A DNA stretch of 28,427 nucleotides, from assembly GCA_003427395.1 (NCBI GenBank), contig BFEA01000067.1:2261536-2289962 (forward strand), written 5' to 3'. This DNA is from Chara braunii (lineage: Eukaryota; Streptophyta; Charophyceae; Charales; Characeae). The translations under genes were made by a program, and so were the position numbers. Every line of letters starts with the position of its first letter. Position 1 is the first letter of the stretch. Below the pieces are notes generated by a model. The model saw nothing but the letters and a program-made list of their open reading frames with translations. It did no database searches and was not told the origin of the DNA. Below are positions 9,110-18,964 of this stretch, piece by piece.

Positions 9110-9204
9110 AAATTTAAAATAAAAAATAAAATAAAAAAAATATTTTTTATTTTTTTATTTTTTTATTTTTTTTTTGGCCCGGCCGGGCAAGTGGCCCCGG
9201 CCAC
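9110..9204. repeat. A/T low complexity and GC palindromes
   Basis: An (AAAAT)n tract runs into a (TTTTTA)n tract, then perfect palindromes GCCCGGCCGGGC (9177-9188) and GTGGCCCCGGCCAC (9191-9204). If minus-strand, this is another GC hairpin body with an A-rich tail. Confidence 0.5.
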
Positions 9205-9535
9205 TCGGGTAGCCACTCTAACACCTGAAGCAAAACACAAAGCTGCAATACATACACCTAAAAACCACATTGTGGAGTCCTCAATCTGGTGTGCGTAGGT
9301 GATCGTCATCTTGATTTTCATCTGTAGATTATGATTTGGGGATTCTGCAGACTGCTAAGGGTTCAGCCACATGATGAGTTGGCAATAGTGACAGAGCAGT
9401 CTTGTCTTGCCCGCTTGTTTTTGTACGGTCTGATTTTAGGCTCCTGAGCATGAACAGGGGGTTTCATGGCATGAAAGCAGGGTAATATGAAATGGTGCGT
9501 TCCCAGCCAAACACATTCAGGCACCCCCCTGGACA

Positions 9536-9595
9536 GTGGACATCCTCACCCACCCCAAGCAGGCTTTGCTTCAAGTGGACATCCTCACCCACCCC
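9536..9595. repeat. 39-bp direct duplication
   Basis: GTGGACATCCTCACCCACCC occurs at 9536 and again at 9575. The rest of 9205-9830 shows no gene. Confidence 0.85.
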
Positions 9596-9859
9596 CCTGG
9601 GCGTGGCTGGACTGGTGTGCTCTCAGTCCCAGTTCCTGCATGGGGCTCAGGTGTAAGTGCCCTGGGCCCTTTTTTCCTGCTTTCGTCGGCCTGTATTCAG
9701 CCCAAGGCCCAATTTTGCAGGCCCTCCATCACCTAGGGCGCGCGCAGGGCCTTTTCCAGCATTGTCGGGGGGGGGGGCTAATTCTTCACAATCTTATATA
9801 TAACACTTCATAATCAGCCTGTGGCGATTGTCATATTCCTACGATATGCTGTTTGTAGT

Positions 9860-10175
9860 ACTCCCCTGATCTAACTCTATGTGTAATTCTCGAGTCCTCG
9901 CCCACGTTCTTTGATTCATCCAGTGAAATCTAATACAGTTCCTTAGTACATAATGTCGTAAACCTGTAATTCGAAATTCTTGAGTCCTGATTTCTACTTT
10001 CTGAATTCCACAAAGTCCTAAATTCCTGACTCCTAAAACTTCTAAATTCCTAATTTTTCCTAATTCCAAATTCCTAGCTTTTAATTCCTCAGCCTTTTGG
10101 CCAAGATCAAGTGTAGTAAATCCCACAGCCCTAAATTCTTAGTCCTGAAACCTCTAACCCTGAACTTCCAAATCC
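9860..10175. repeat. Degenerate short tandem repeats (CTAAATTCCT-like)
   Basis: Many irregular copies of AATTCCT / CCTAAATTC-like words, densest at 9990-10080. They give a Leu/Arg/Asn-rich minus frame that I regard as repeat-derived, not a gene. Confidence 0.6.
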
Positions 10176-10365
10176 CTGAATTTTCTTGTGTTTTCAATGA
10201 TAAGGAATTCATATTCTTAGTTCCTGCGTTTCTAGTCGCGGCTGTTTCAAGATCTTTGTGGTAGTCACAACCTCGTTGATGCTCCATCTGATCTCCTGAG
10301 ATTCTGATTTACAAAGGAGTACAAATGAGCTTCCAGTGTTTCTTTAGAGGTTTCGTTGGTCTGTA

Positions 10366-10800
10366 GGTTTGACGTGGGGAGCGCTACCCTGTACGGGCTT
10401 TGCATGGTGGGAGGTGGGGTCCTTGAGGGGGTAGGGGCAGATCCTGGGGGTTGCACTAATCTGGGGCTGGGGTTGATATGTGGGGTCGGTATCGACCCCG
10501 AAGGAGGGAGATAGTGGCAAGGGGCAGGGTGGGGGCATACTTCAGGAAATTCAGAGGGTACTGTGTTTGAGGTGGGGAGCGCTAACCTGTACAGGCTTTG
10601 CGTGGTGGGAGGTGGATGTCCTTGAGGGGGTAGGGGCAGATCCTGGGGGTTGCTCTAATCTGGGGCTGGGGTCGGTATCAACCCCGAAGGAGGGAGATAG
10701 TGCATACTTCATCTGGGGCTGTGGTTGATATGTGGGGTCGGTATCGACCTCAAAGGAGGGAGATAGTGGCAAGAGGCAGGGTGGGGGCATACTTTAGGAA
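10366..10800. repeat. 198-bp G-rich tandem repeat, about 2.3 copies
   Basis: Copy 1 (from 10374) and copy 2 (from 10572) share GTGGGGAGCGCTA, CTTTGC-TGGTGGGAGGTGG, CCTTGAGGGGGTAGGGGCAG, ATCCTGGGGGTTGC and CGAAGGAGGGAGATAGTG. A partial third copy runs from about 10710 to 10800. The reverse complement resembles 13840-14560, so the same family is present in inverted orientation about 3 kb away. Confidence 0.85.
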
Positions 10801-11083
10801 ATTTGCAGGGCACTGTATGCCCCTGAGGGAGTGGGGATAGAGTGGGGGACTGTGCTATACTGTCGCATGCCTGTAAGATCAGAAAGGCTTGGCGGAGAAC
10901 CCAAGAACCGACCGTAGGAGGAAGAGCAATAGAAATGCAGCAGAAGACTGAAATACACCGATCTCATCGTGACTTGGACTGACTACCTACATCCACCATC
11001 ACTCGCACACAATGGACATGGCGGCTCACACACAGAAGATAGCCACCATGTCCGGAACTCATCCACAGATGAATGAGGTGGAG

Positions 11084-11087
<4 letters not shown>

Positions 11088-11147
<60 letters not shown>

Positions 11148-11227
11148 NNNNNNNNNNNNNNNNNNNNNNNNNNNNNNNNNNNNNNNNNNNNNNNNNNNNN
11201 NNNNNNNNNNNNNNNNNNNNNNNNNNN

Positions 11228-11304
<77 letters not shown>

Positions 11305-11319
11305 TCTTCTTCTTCTTCG
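11088..11319. repeat. (CT)n and (TTC)n microsatellite with assembly gap
   Basis: CT repeats run from 11088 to 11147 and from 11228 to 11301, with 80 N at 11148-11227, then six or so TTC units. The true length is unknown. Confidence 0.98.
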
Positions 11320-11429
11320 AAATCTAAGTCCGGGCAGCGTCCTGCTGGTAGCTCCAGCCTCTGCATGGCTCGACATACCGGTCGGCCGAGGCTCAGACTT
11401 GATAGCTGAGCCAAGAACTGGTGGTTTAA
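11300..11429 (-). mobile_element. TTAAACC-head short element, copy 3
   Basis: The minus-strand head is TTAAACCACCAGTTC (11429-11415), continuing TTGGCTCAGCTATCAAG much as in copy 4. The body has a GC-rich block (CGGCCGACCGG), and the element ends in a GAA-rich tail merging with the (GA)n run. It lies head-to-head with copy 4. Confidence 0.5.
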
Positions 11430-11594
11430 TGTCTGCCAACCAGTTTCCAGAATTCTATCCGCCCTCCGAATTACCCTTGGTGGACTTATATTGCATAAAA
11501 TTTTCAGAGGGGTAGGGCTGCTAGGTTGAGTTGTTATATCAGGCGGCCTCATTAGAGCCTGAAGGGGTGGCCCATCATCCTCATTACCTTCATT

Positions 11595-11655
11595 TTAAAC
11601 CACCACTACTTGGCCCAGCTATAGGCCATGCGAAAAAATAGAGTAGAAAAATTTC
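11595..11655 (+). mobile_element. TTAAACC-head short element, copy 4 (truncated)
   Basis: The plus-strand head TTAAACCACCACTAC is followed by TTGGCCCAGCTATAGGCC and then AAAAAATAGAG. It shares about 28 bases with copy 3 in inverted orientation. The body is much shorter than in other copies. Confidence 0.5.
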
Positions 11656-11734
11656 TAGTCGGATGAATTCAGTCGCTTCTGTAGTGACCTGTACATTTCG
11701 TAAAATCGCGGTTTGTTAACGGGCACGACTTTAG

Positions 11735-11895
11735 GAAGTACTGGACGCAGGACCCGGTTTCCAGCAAGTGACACTCTCCATCAATAGACTGGAGTCCTGG
11801 TGGAGTGACTAGGAGTGGGTGCTCATATCACCATTCCTAATCACTTCAGCAAGAGTTTTCTTTGAAAAACAACAAAAACAACATTTGAGAATAAA
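11735..11895 (+). mobile_element. Short repeat family C, copy 1
   Basis: The block CTGGACGCAGGACCCGGTTT with CCAGCAAGTG, CATCAATAGACTGGAG and GGAGTGACTAGG matches 15503-15615. It ends in an A-rich stretch (AAAAACAACAAAAACAACA). ACCCGGTTTCCAG resembles a weak tRNA T-arm, so a tRNA origin is possible but unproven. Confidence 0.5.
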
Positions 11896-12060
11896 AGGGA
11901 AAAATACGTAGAAAGAATTGGGTAGAAAACGGGGTCTTCTGCAGCCTAGAAGACGGGAAACGCGTTGCCTGGAAGGATTGGACTAGCGAGCAGGGGGATT
12001 GGAGACAAGGGCCAGCAGAAGAATTTCAGATATCCATCATGGCTGGGCCACATTCAGCAC

Positions 12061-12114
12061 TTGTCCTATACAGAAGCCTACCACAGCAATTGTCCTATAC
12101 AGAAGCCTACCACA
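12061..12114. repeat. 29-bp tandem duplication
   Basis: TTGTCCTATACAGAAGCCTA followed by CCACA occurs at 12061 and 12090. The flanks (11896-12060, 12115-13110) show no gene. 12240-12660 is GC-rich with a G10 run near 12318-12327 and a C/G-rich inverted block around 12610-12640. Confidence 0.9.
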
Positions 12115-13111
12115 ACCAGGCAGCGGTAGCCTGAACACCTAAAAGGAATTCTAACAAGACTTTGTAGAGACTTCTCAGGATCATTACAGGGAACTTGAAG
12201 AAAAGAGAATGGGCCTTGCTGCATGGCACATGAAAACGAGCTTTCATGAACCCGAAATTTGTGCAGGGGCCACGAGCCTTTTCCCCGCTTTAAAAACAGA
12301 TGCCCGCCGGTTAACACGGGGGGGGGGCAGCTTCGGAACTGCCGGCGCGAAATGGCTAGTGGTGCCAGCCACAATCGAATCCGCGCCGGTTCCTTTTTTT
12401 GTGGGTGTGCAGGTCGATTTTAGGCCCGGCACCGATAGCTGAGAAAGGTACTTTTTATGGCGCGACTCATGTGGTGGCACCCACCCAGGCCATTCCGAGG
12501 CAACCGGGGCGGCCCAGCTGGTAGCCTGGGTTTTCAAAAAGTTCTGCAGAAGAAAAAAAAGTATGCAGCATGAGAAAGGGAGGTGCAGCTACTGGCAAAA
12601 TGCTCGGTCTTTGCGTTAGCGGGCCCTCCACCGGCGGCCCCACCCCATCTCTGACCACCGCTGATGGGGCGGGGGCAACATGATTTACCTCGTTCGCGAG
12701 GCTCTATGCTTGCAGGGTTCCCTCTATGTAGTCTGAGGAGTAGTGGAAGGCAAAAAGAATTTGAGAGAAGAACGTAGTGTAGTTTTATTGTAATAAAAAA
12801 ATGTTAACCACTTTTGTTCGAGATAGCAATCTGATAAGATGTGACACAACAACGCATACAGGAGGATACATCATGCACTTAGACAAGCCAGTTGTTGTCA
12901 AAACAAGTGTCTTATGAGCAAAAGACGTCTTGCTGTTGCCCAGAAAAGCTAACAAACAAGAGAATAATTTAGCACATCAAGACTCAATAGAGGACTTCCC
13001 ACCGCGTCACCCTTGTCTCCCCAGCTTGCTTACTAGCCTTGTGTGTGCTGATCACTCTCCATCGCCCTGTGTCGAGCACGGAAAGGGAGTTTGATCGGTG
13101 TCGTCAGTCTT

Positions 13112-13270
13112 CTTTTTTTTTTTTTTTTTTTAAACGTGCTCCAATCTACAGCAGGTGCTGGGAATCGGGCCCAGCGTCCCATATGAAGACATGTAACAGA
13201 CAATTTATGAACAAATTGAGAGACCGGGGCCATTACCCGGTTTCGGCTGGAGAGTATCCTCCAAGATCGT
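13112..13270 (-). mobile_element. Short repeat family C, copy 3 (diverged)
   Basis: A T19 run followed by GTGCTCCAATCTACAGCAGG and GCTGGGAATCGGGCCCAGCGTCC is the reverse complement of the 15510-15570 block with changes. The homopolymer implies a minus-strand element with a poly(A) tail. The boundary to the right is uncertain. Confidence 0.45.
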
Positions 13271-13444
13271 GAACAAGCTACTGAACTCAGGATAGATGAT
13301 GAGAAAACTACAAATCCTTTTTTACGATCGCTAATCACCTCCTGAAATCCACAGCAATTTTCCGAACACTCAAGTATCTAAGGGACTTCCAACAGATCAT
13401 AACAAAGCTCACCAAAACTGACTTATTCTCTGACAAACACATCC

Positions 13445-13650
13445 AGGCCTCATGCCCCCTATCTGCTAGGTTACAGAGCAACGTGACTCACCCCAGCTCC
13501 GGCCAGTGTCGTCCTGTGTCAGCAACCCCCAGCTGTCCCTTAGGATGCCCCCGCATAGCACCCGCAGATCTCTTCACAAGGCCTCATGCCCTCACCTTCG
13601 GCAAGTTACAGGGCATCACCCCGGCTCCGGCCAGCGTCGTTCTGGCATTG
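13445..13650. repeat. 134-bp direct duplication
   Basis: AGGCCTCATGCCC, GGTTACAG/AGTTACAG and CTCCGGCCAG-GTCGT occur in the same order from 13445 and from 13579. Confidence 0.8.
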
Positions 13651-13839
13651 AACAGCCACGGATCCTGAATATAACAGTCTAATGCCAGTGCAGCTTCATG
13701 CAAACCACCAGCAGACCCTCAGAGTCCTGAGAGATTCTTCAAACTACCACGAATAACAAGGGTGCTTGTTTTTTAAATTTCCATAAAAAATCAGGAAAAG
13801 TCCCAACCAAATACAAGCAAAGGATATAGAGATTTCCCT

Positions 13840-14560
13840 CTTTCCCCCTCATCCACCTGTCCCACCGCTGTTTCCACCGAAAAGGACCGCCCCTGATCAC
13901 GAGCACTCCTCATCAGCCCCAACGCAGACCCGTTTCCCCCCGTTACTCCCGCAAAGGCATTCAGTTTCCACCCAAAGTATGCCTCTGCTAACCCCTTGCC
14001 CTTATTTGCCACTTCTGGGATATGATGCCGACCCATACATCTCCTCGAGCCCCATAGTAGAGCATCCCCCAAAATCTGCTCCGTCTCCCTTCAGGGCAAT
14101 CACCTCCTTCCTTGTGAAGTCCTTGCAGAGTAGAGTTGTCCGCCTCGGAACCAACCCACCTTCCTACCATAAATAATTTGTTTACGTTTGAGAGGAGAAT
14201 CAGAATTCCGGACATTGCTGTGGATTATTCCCTCCCCCTCCCCTCCATCTCCCCCTGTCCCTCCGCTGCCTCCACCCAAAAGGACTGCCCTGATCACAAA
14301 CTCTCCTTATCGGCCCCAACTTGGGACATACCTGCTTCCTCCCCCTACTTCCACTAAGGCATCCAGTTCCACCCAAAGTATGCCTCAGCCAACCCCTCAC
14401 TTCTATCTGCCTCAGTTGGATATGATGCCAGCCCAGAATAGGGCGTCCCCCCTAAATCTGCCCCAACTCCCTCCAGGGCATTTCCCCCCCATCTTGTGAA
14501 GCCCCTCCAGAGTAGAGCTCTCCTCCTTAACATCCCCCACCCGTGCAAAAATAATTCATT
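13840..14560. repeat. About 375-400-bp C-rich tandem duplication
   Basis: Two diverged copies (about 13840-14175 and 14226-14560) share GTTTCCACC-AAAAGGAC, CCTGATCAC, ACCCAAAGTATGCCTC, GGATATGATGCC, AAATCTGC-CC, CCCTCCAGGGCA-like, CTTGTGAAG and AGAGTAGAG. Both frames read as Pro-rich peptides with PPKSAP and VK-LQSR, but stops differ between copies. It is related in inverted orientation to 10366-10800. Confidence 0.8.
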
Positions 14561-15072
14561 AGTGCGGCCGAAGGGAAATCAGAAATTAATAGTGGAGAAA
14601 AGAAAAAACGAGGAGTTTAGGAACTAAAATTTCTAAGATATGAGTGGAAGAATCGGAATTTTTTGGAAATTATGATGGAGAAAAGGTAGATGAGTTTTTT
14701 TTTTGGATTTGTTGATGACCATGAACAGCACCCTGAAGATGATGATGAGGAGGAGGAGGATGGTGATGTCGCCAGTCTATTTATGAATATTTGAAATCAC
14801 TAATCACTACATGCCCCTTCAGTCCTCGTATGTTGACTTTTCGTGGTGATTCAAACCATGTACTTTGGATTGACTTGTCAAAACTAGTAGGCCTTGGAGC
14901 TACCAGTACCAAGTTCGAAACTCGGGTCTACTACAATTATCGGTCAAATGGTCAGTCTCGAGTTATGGGGCTGGGTCTTGGCTCTTGATCGTGGTTAGGT
15001 ACCTGTCGATCCATGCGGTCCGACGCAGTACAGCACGTTCCAGGTCAAAAAAGCTATATTTTTCCCTCGAGT
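14561..15072. other. Intergenic stretch, no gene seen
   Basis: Includes a short (GAT/GAG)n tract at 14735-14768. Around 14895-14930 the words CTACCAGTACCAAGTTCGAA and ACTCGGGTC vaguely recall a tRNA T-arm but lack an A box. Confidence 0.4.
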
Positions 15073-15074
15073 CG

Positions 15075-15108
<34 letters not shown>

Positions 15109-15345
15109 AGTTATATCTTTCTCTCAATTTCACCTTTCACTATCTACCAACCACTACTCGTAAGTCTATACATGGGACCCCTGCAAGCATAGCTACCTCT
15201 CACAATTTAGGAGATACATGTTGACCTTGCTCTAATTAGCTGTAGTCAGGAAGTAGGGTGGAGCCGCCAGTGGGGGGTGTCGGCTAACGCAAAGACCGAG
15301 CATTTTGCTAGTGGTTGCGCTTCCAACTATTCCCCTAGTCATCTT
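15073..15345 (-). mobile_element. A-tailed dispersed repeat, family B copy 2
   Basis: The counterpart of 6968-7235. A T25 run at the left is followed by the same ordered blocks (TCTCAATTTC, CCACTACTCGTAAG, GGGACCCCTGCAAGCATAG, GGAGCCGCCAGTGGGGG, GGCTAACGCAAAGACCGAG). Here the homopolymer is a clean poly(A) on the minus strand, supporting retroposition. The two copies are clearly diverged. Confidence 0.7.
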
Positions 15346-15439
15346 TAGATTCCAAGTCAAATTTGAGTTCAACAACAAAAAATTGAAAAATGACAATGTT
15401 ATTTCCTAAAGTTTGTTTTTTTTCCTCTCAATCTCTCTA

Positions 15440-15616
15440 GAGGGGACACTGGACCCAATTTCTAGCAGGTGACGCCTAAAGTAATCTTGGAATGGTGTGA
15501 TGTCTCAATAGGACTCTGGACCCGGTTTCCAGCAGGTGTAGCTCCCTGCCAATAGATTGGAGCACCAGGTTGGGCTACTAGGGGGAAGAGAATTGATAAC
15601 AAAAAAAAAAAAAAAT
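15440..15616 (+). mobile_element. Short repeat family C, copy 2, with A tail
   Basis: A partial unit (GGGGACACTGGACCCAATTT, 15441-15478) precedes a fuller one (15510-15600) with GGACCCGGTTTCCAGCAGG, CAATAGATTGGAGCACC and GGGCTACTAGG, ending in an A15 run at 15601. The tail marks a plus-strand retroposed element. Confidence 0.6.
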
Positions 15617-16322
15617 TGCGTTGGGTCCAAGCATGTGGGTCCGAACCAGGATGTCCGTACAGACATACCGGCCGACTAAAAGTGTCATGGACATCCGGGC
15701 TGACAGCATACAAGGAAAAAAAAGACATAGGGTTTCACTCCACTACTCTCTACTCTCGAAATTTTTTTAGAGTAATTCAAGAGCTGTCTCTTTTTAAATT
15801 TGTTGCCTCACTCCACTTACTCTTACCACATATAGGTCTTTCTAACTTTGAAAGCACTTCAGGATAAATATACCCGAGAGATGAAAGCCTCGTTTGTCCA
15901 CCTGGACTTCAAAAATGAGGCAGTTTGAAAGGCACGGTGGAGCTGCCTTAGAATTCGAGAGTTTGCAGGTTGGGCACTATCACGTAATGTTTTATGATTA
16001 GACCAACCTTGACCCGACGATCCTTATTAGAGCCATGTCTGATTTTTTGGATCTTCCCCCCCCCTTTCTTCCATGAGTCTTGTGCATCAAAGTTGGCATG
16101 GAGTGGAATAGTTGGCAGGTGTGCTATGTTCGGGTTATTTTGATATCCTCACCTTCAGTTTCAACAAAATTATTATTTCCAGACTGGGTAGTACTAGAAC
16201 CTCATAGGTTAGGGGATGCAGACCACACCTCGTTCATGTAAACGCATGTTAAAACACAGGGTAGGGGGAGTACAACTGGTTCATGTGGGGATACAAAGGT
16301 GGTGTACGATTGGATAACAGCT
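15617..16322. other. Intergenic stretch
   Basis: An inverted pair GGATGTCC/GGACATCC lies at 15650-15695 around GACATACCGGCCGA, a word also found at 11371-11388 in copy 3. Beyond that, AT-rich sequence with a C8 run near 16055 and no recognised gene. Confidence 0.4.
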
Positions 16323-18900
16323 GAAGGGGAAGATGGAGTCCTGGCTGAAGAAGAAAGGGCTAAGGAGAACAGGAAGAGTACCCAGATGGCCACCCGAGTC
16401 AAACAATCTCAATAACAATCAGTAGGGCAACTCTCCTAGGCCAAACGGGTCAGAGATTCCTTTCAGGATAAAATAGTGACAATCAGATGACCATCAGCGA
16501 ATGATCTAAGTCTTTCGGCTGGGAAATTACAAATGCAAAATCTATCATTAGCAAGAGTTTATTTCCTCACATTATTCCTTCTTGCCTCGGAACAGACAGT
16601 AGTGGGTTAGGGAGTAGGAAAAATGTTGATGAACTTGTACGTTGTAGAAAGGGATGAAATTTATGCTAAACATGCTAGTAACGGAATATTCTACAATGAG
16701 AGCGCAAACAAATTAGTTAATCATAAAACCATATGAATTTGTAAACGATTGGACGTAATGAAAAAGAGTCTGAAAGTTGTGCAAGATTTCTTCTTGTTTC
16801 AGTCGGTCTTACCCGCTATCTTCACGATAATCACCCTTTTTGACCAAGATAAAATTAGAATGGATGGATGAAAGCGTCTGCTATGGGATCGATCGGATGT
16901 ACGAAGATTGGTTCAAAGGAAATGAGTGATCAGTTAATGAGTTACTACTATTGGGTAGAGCTACGGTATATTTCAATTGAAGTATGAGCGACATTTATAC
17001 ATAATTTTGGGGAGCAGTATAAAATAATTGATTTTATAAACCCACTACCAACGTATGTGGCTAAACTTGACGACTATGTAATGCTTGCATTAAATCTGCC
17101 CAAGGATCAACCATTTTCGTTGGATGATTTAATTCCATTAAAAATGGGTGAGAGGTTATACTAGATTCACAGAACCCACAAATTCAGAGTTTGGCGCTTA
17201 AAGTGTCGGCCGTATTGACATCTTAGTACGGAATTCGCAAATCCTCAAGACCCACAACACTCCGCATATCCAGATAGTAGTTTGAAAAGGGACCCTCAAC
17301 GCTCAAATCAATGCTTACTAAACTCACTTCGGTATGATGGACGGGTTTGTGTGGATGACCCATCGCTAAATGGGTACTCTGTAGGATGGAACTGGCAAGG
17401 CAGGGGAAACACTTATAGATCCACAAGGCCCCCAGCAGAGTGGAAACCTCCACAATAGGCATATGTGAAAAGCAACAGAAGTTCCCTGACCCAAAAAGCA
17501 AAAAGGTCAAGCCCGTTTAAACACATAAGACGGGAGCAGATATTGCAGCCAAACAAAAAAGTACCAATGATCTGTACAAAGAAATACAAGGAAGGTTGTG
17601 GATCGGATCTTTGGCAGACGCATATCTTCCTACTGGGAATAATTTGCAGACTAAGGGGAGGGGGGAGGAGGCTGGTAGATGTGTAGAAAAAGGTGAGTCA
17701 ACCCACAAACAACGCAGGGTCTGGAAACATACCAAAGGCGGTGTATCAAGTGGAGGGACAATGAGCTCGGGGGTGCAGTTTTCAAGGGGAACCAAGGAAA
17801 TAAAGACAATAATGATAGTAATGACAACAATGAAATAGGACCAGTTATGAGGTGGACCTGCTGAAGGATGCATTTGGTGTACAACCCATGGAGTTGGATC
17901 CTCTATCCCCCCCCCCCCCCCCCCCCCGGCCCCCCCCCCCCTCCACCAGTAAAAAAACAATCAATTAATGATACTCAAACCTCTGATTTGAAGATTGTGG
18001 TTGAATGGTTGTCGAAGAACCTCAAAATCAAATTGTCGGGATTGACTGGTGATTTTGGGGATAACACATATAGACACTTGGTCCCTTTATTAGAGACCAG
18101 TGAAAGCCCGAGGTTTGCTCTGGACCAAGGTATCTCGATGGGTGGTTGGCAACAAATATACCATAATCTCTTGCTAATTATGGCTAAGAGATCCCAACCC
18201 CCTTATGGTTTAATGCAACAAGGTAATACTGATGTTGTTCAAGGCAATGACCCCAAAGTATCAATTGAGAATGACGCCCTTAGCGTTGTACCAAATGATA
18301 AAGGAAGGGGTGATAATCATCCTTTTGTTCCAGGAGTGCTTACTTAAGCAACTGATTTCAATAATCTAAATAAATTAAATAATCTAAATAATTGTAATGA
18401 AATAAACAGCCAGAATCATCAAGGGGTTTTCGCTTACTACAAGGGTTCAAAAGGAGAAGGCAATTGCTACGCATCGTTTCCACATTAGGTTTCGGGAATG
18501 TTGGGACATGAGTTTTGTCCCAATGGATAGGTGAATTTGTCCGCTCATAGTTTAGGATTGCCATCACTGCCTGCTACAAATCATGGGATGGTTCTCATGA
18601 AGGGACCAAGTCATGATTATGTAAAAGGTATGGATGGTAGAGAAGACGAAGCACAAAATGGTACTTTGAGTGATAGGTCTGGCATTTTGAGTGGCACGCC
18701 TCGACAATAGGGGACATTAGTTGTGATACTTGCTGGTAAATCTCCTAGTACATCATAACTTCCCAGTCACATCATTCATTGTGGCATATAACTTTGGCAA
18801 TGTTGGCATGGGAATTACAATAGCGGACGATTATAGAAAATTGGCGTCAGCAGAAAGTGTGTTTCATGATGGTGTTGTAACACCTTCTTTGGCATTATAG
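16323..18900 (+). pseudogene. Decayed long coding region of unknown, possibly viral, origin
   Basis: Consecutive plus-strand blocks in shifting frames look protein-like: 16323-16415, 16505-16657, 16623-16871 (one stop), 16862-17458 (several stops), about 17557-17838, 17834 to the C run, 17942-18347, then the same frame to about 18759, and 18781-18900. At least four frameshifts and more than eight stops are seen. Short visible words include FINPLPTYVAKLDDY, VGWNWQGRGNTYR, LDQGISMGGWQQIYHN and NFGNVGMGITIADDY. There is a Pro-rich stretch at the C run and an Asn-rich linker near 18360-18410. No introns or known domain are recognised. The long single-strand coding trace, AT-rich Asn-rich character and terminator-like hairpin just after it suggest an endogenised viral gene. 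A decayed transposon gag or processed pseudogene is not excluded. Confidence 0.5.
17907..17941. repeat. Poly(C) tract
   Basis: A C run broken once by GG, inside the pseudogene. The reading frame changes across it, so slippage or assembly error may cause that shift. Confidence 0.95.
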
Positions 18901-18926
18901 ACTTTAGGTAATGGATCCGTTGTCGT

Positions 18927-18963
18927 GGCAAACACCCTTATAAGGGTATTTGCCGTTTTTTTT
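18927..18963 (+). terminator. Palindrome plus T8 just after the pseudogene
   Basis: Two 14-base arms (GGCAAACACCCTTA / TAAGGGTATTTGCC) pair at 13 positions with no loop spacer, followed after one G by eight T. It starts 26 bases after the last stop (18898-18900). It looks like an intrinsic terminator or the hairpin that marks transcript ends in some giant viruses such as Mimivirus. It could also be a chance palindrome. Confidence 0.4.
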
Positions 18964-18964
18964 A

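Noticed and set aside
9839-10126. 95-codon Leu/Asn-rich minus frame
   Set aside because: It arises from degenerate CTAAATTCCT-like repeats.
11012-11552. Long open frames across the (CT)n tract and N gap
   Set aside because: They are Leu-Ser and Arg-Glu dipeptide runs through a microsatellite and undetermined bases.
16202-16402. 66-codon minus frame starting MTRVAIWVLFLFSLALSSSA, like a signal peptide
   Set aside because: It lies opposite the start of the plus-strand pseudogene, whose frame there (EEERAKENRKS) looks more like coding. The hydrophobic start is probably a shadow.
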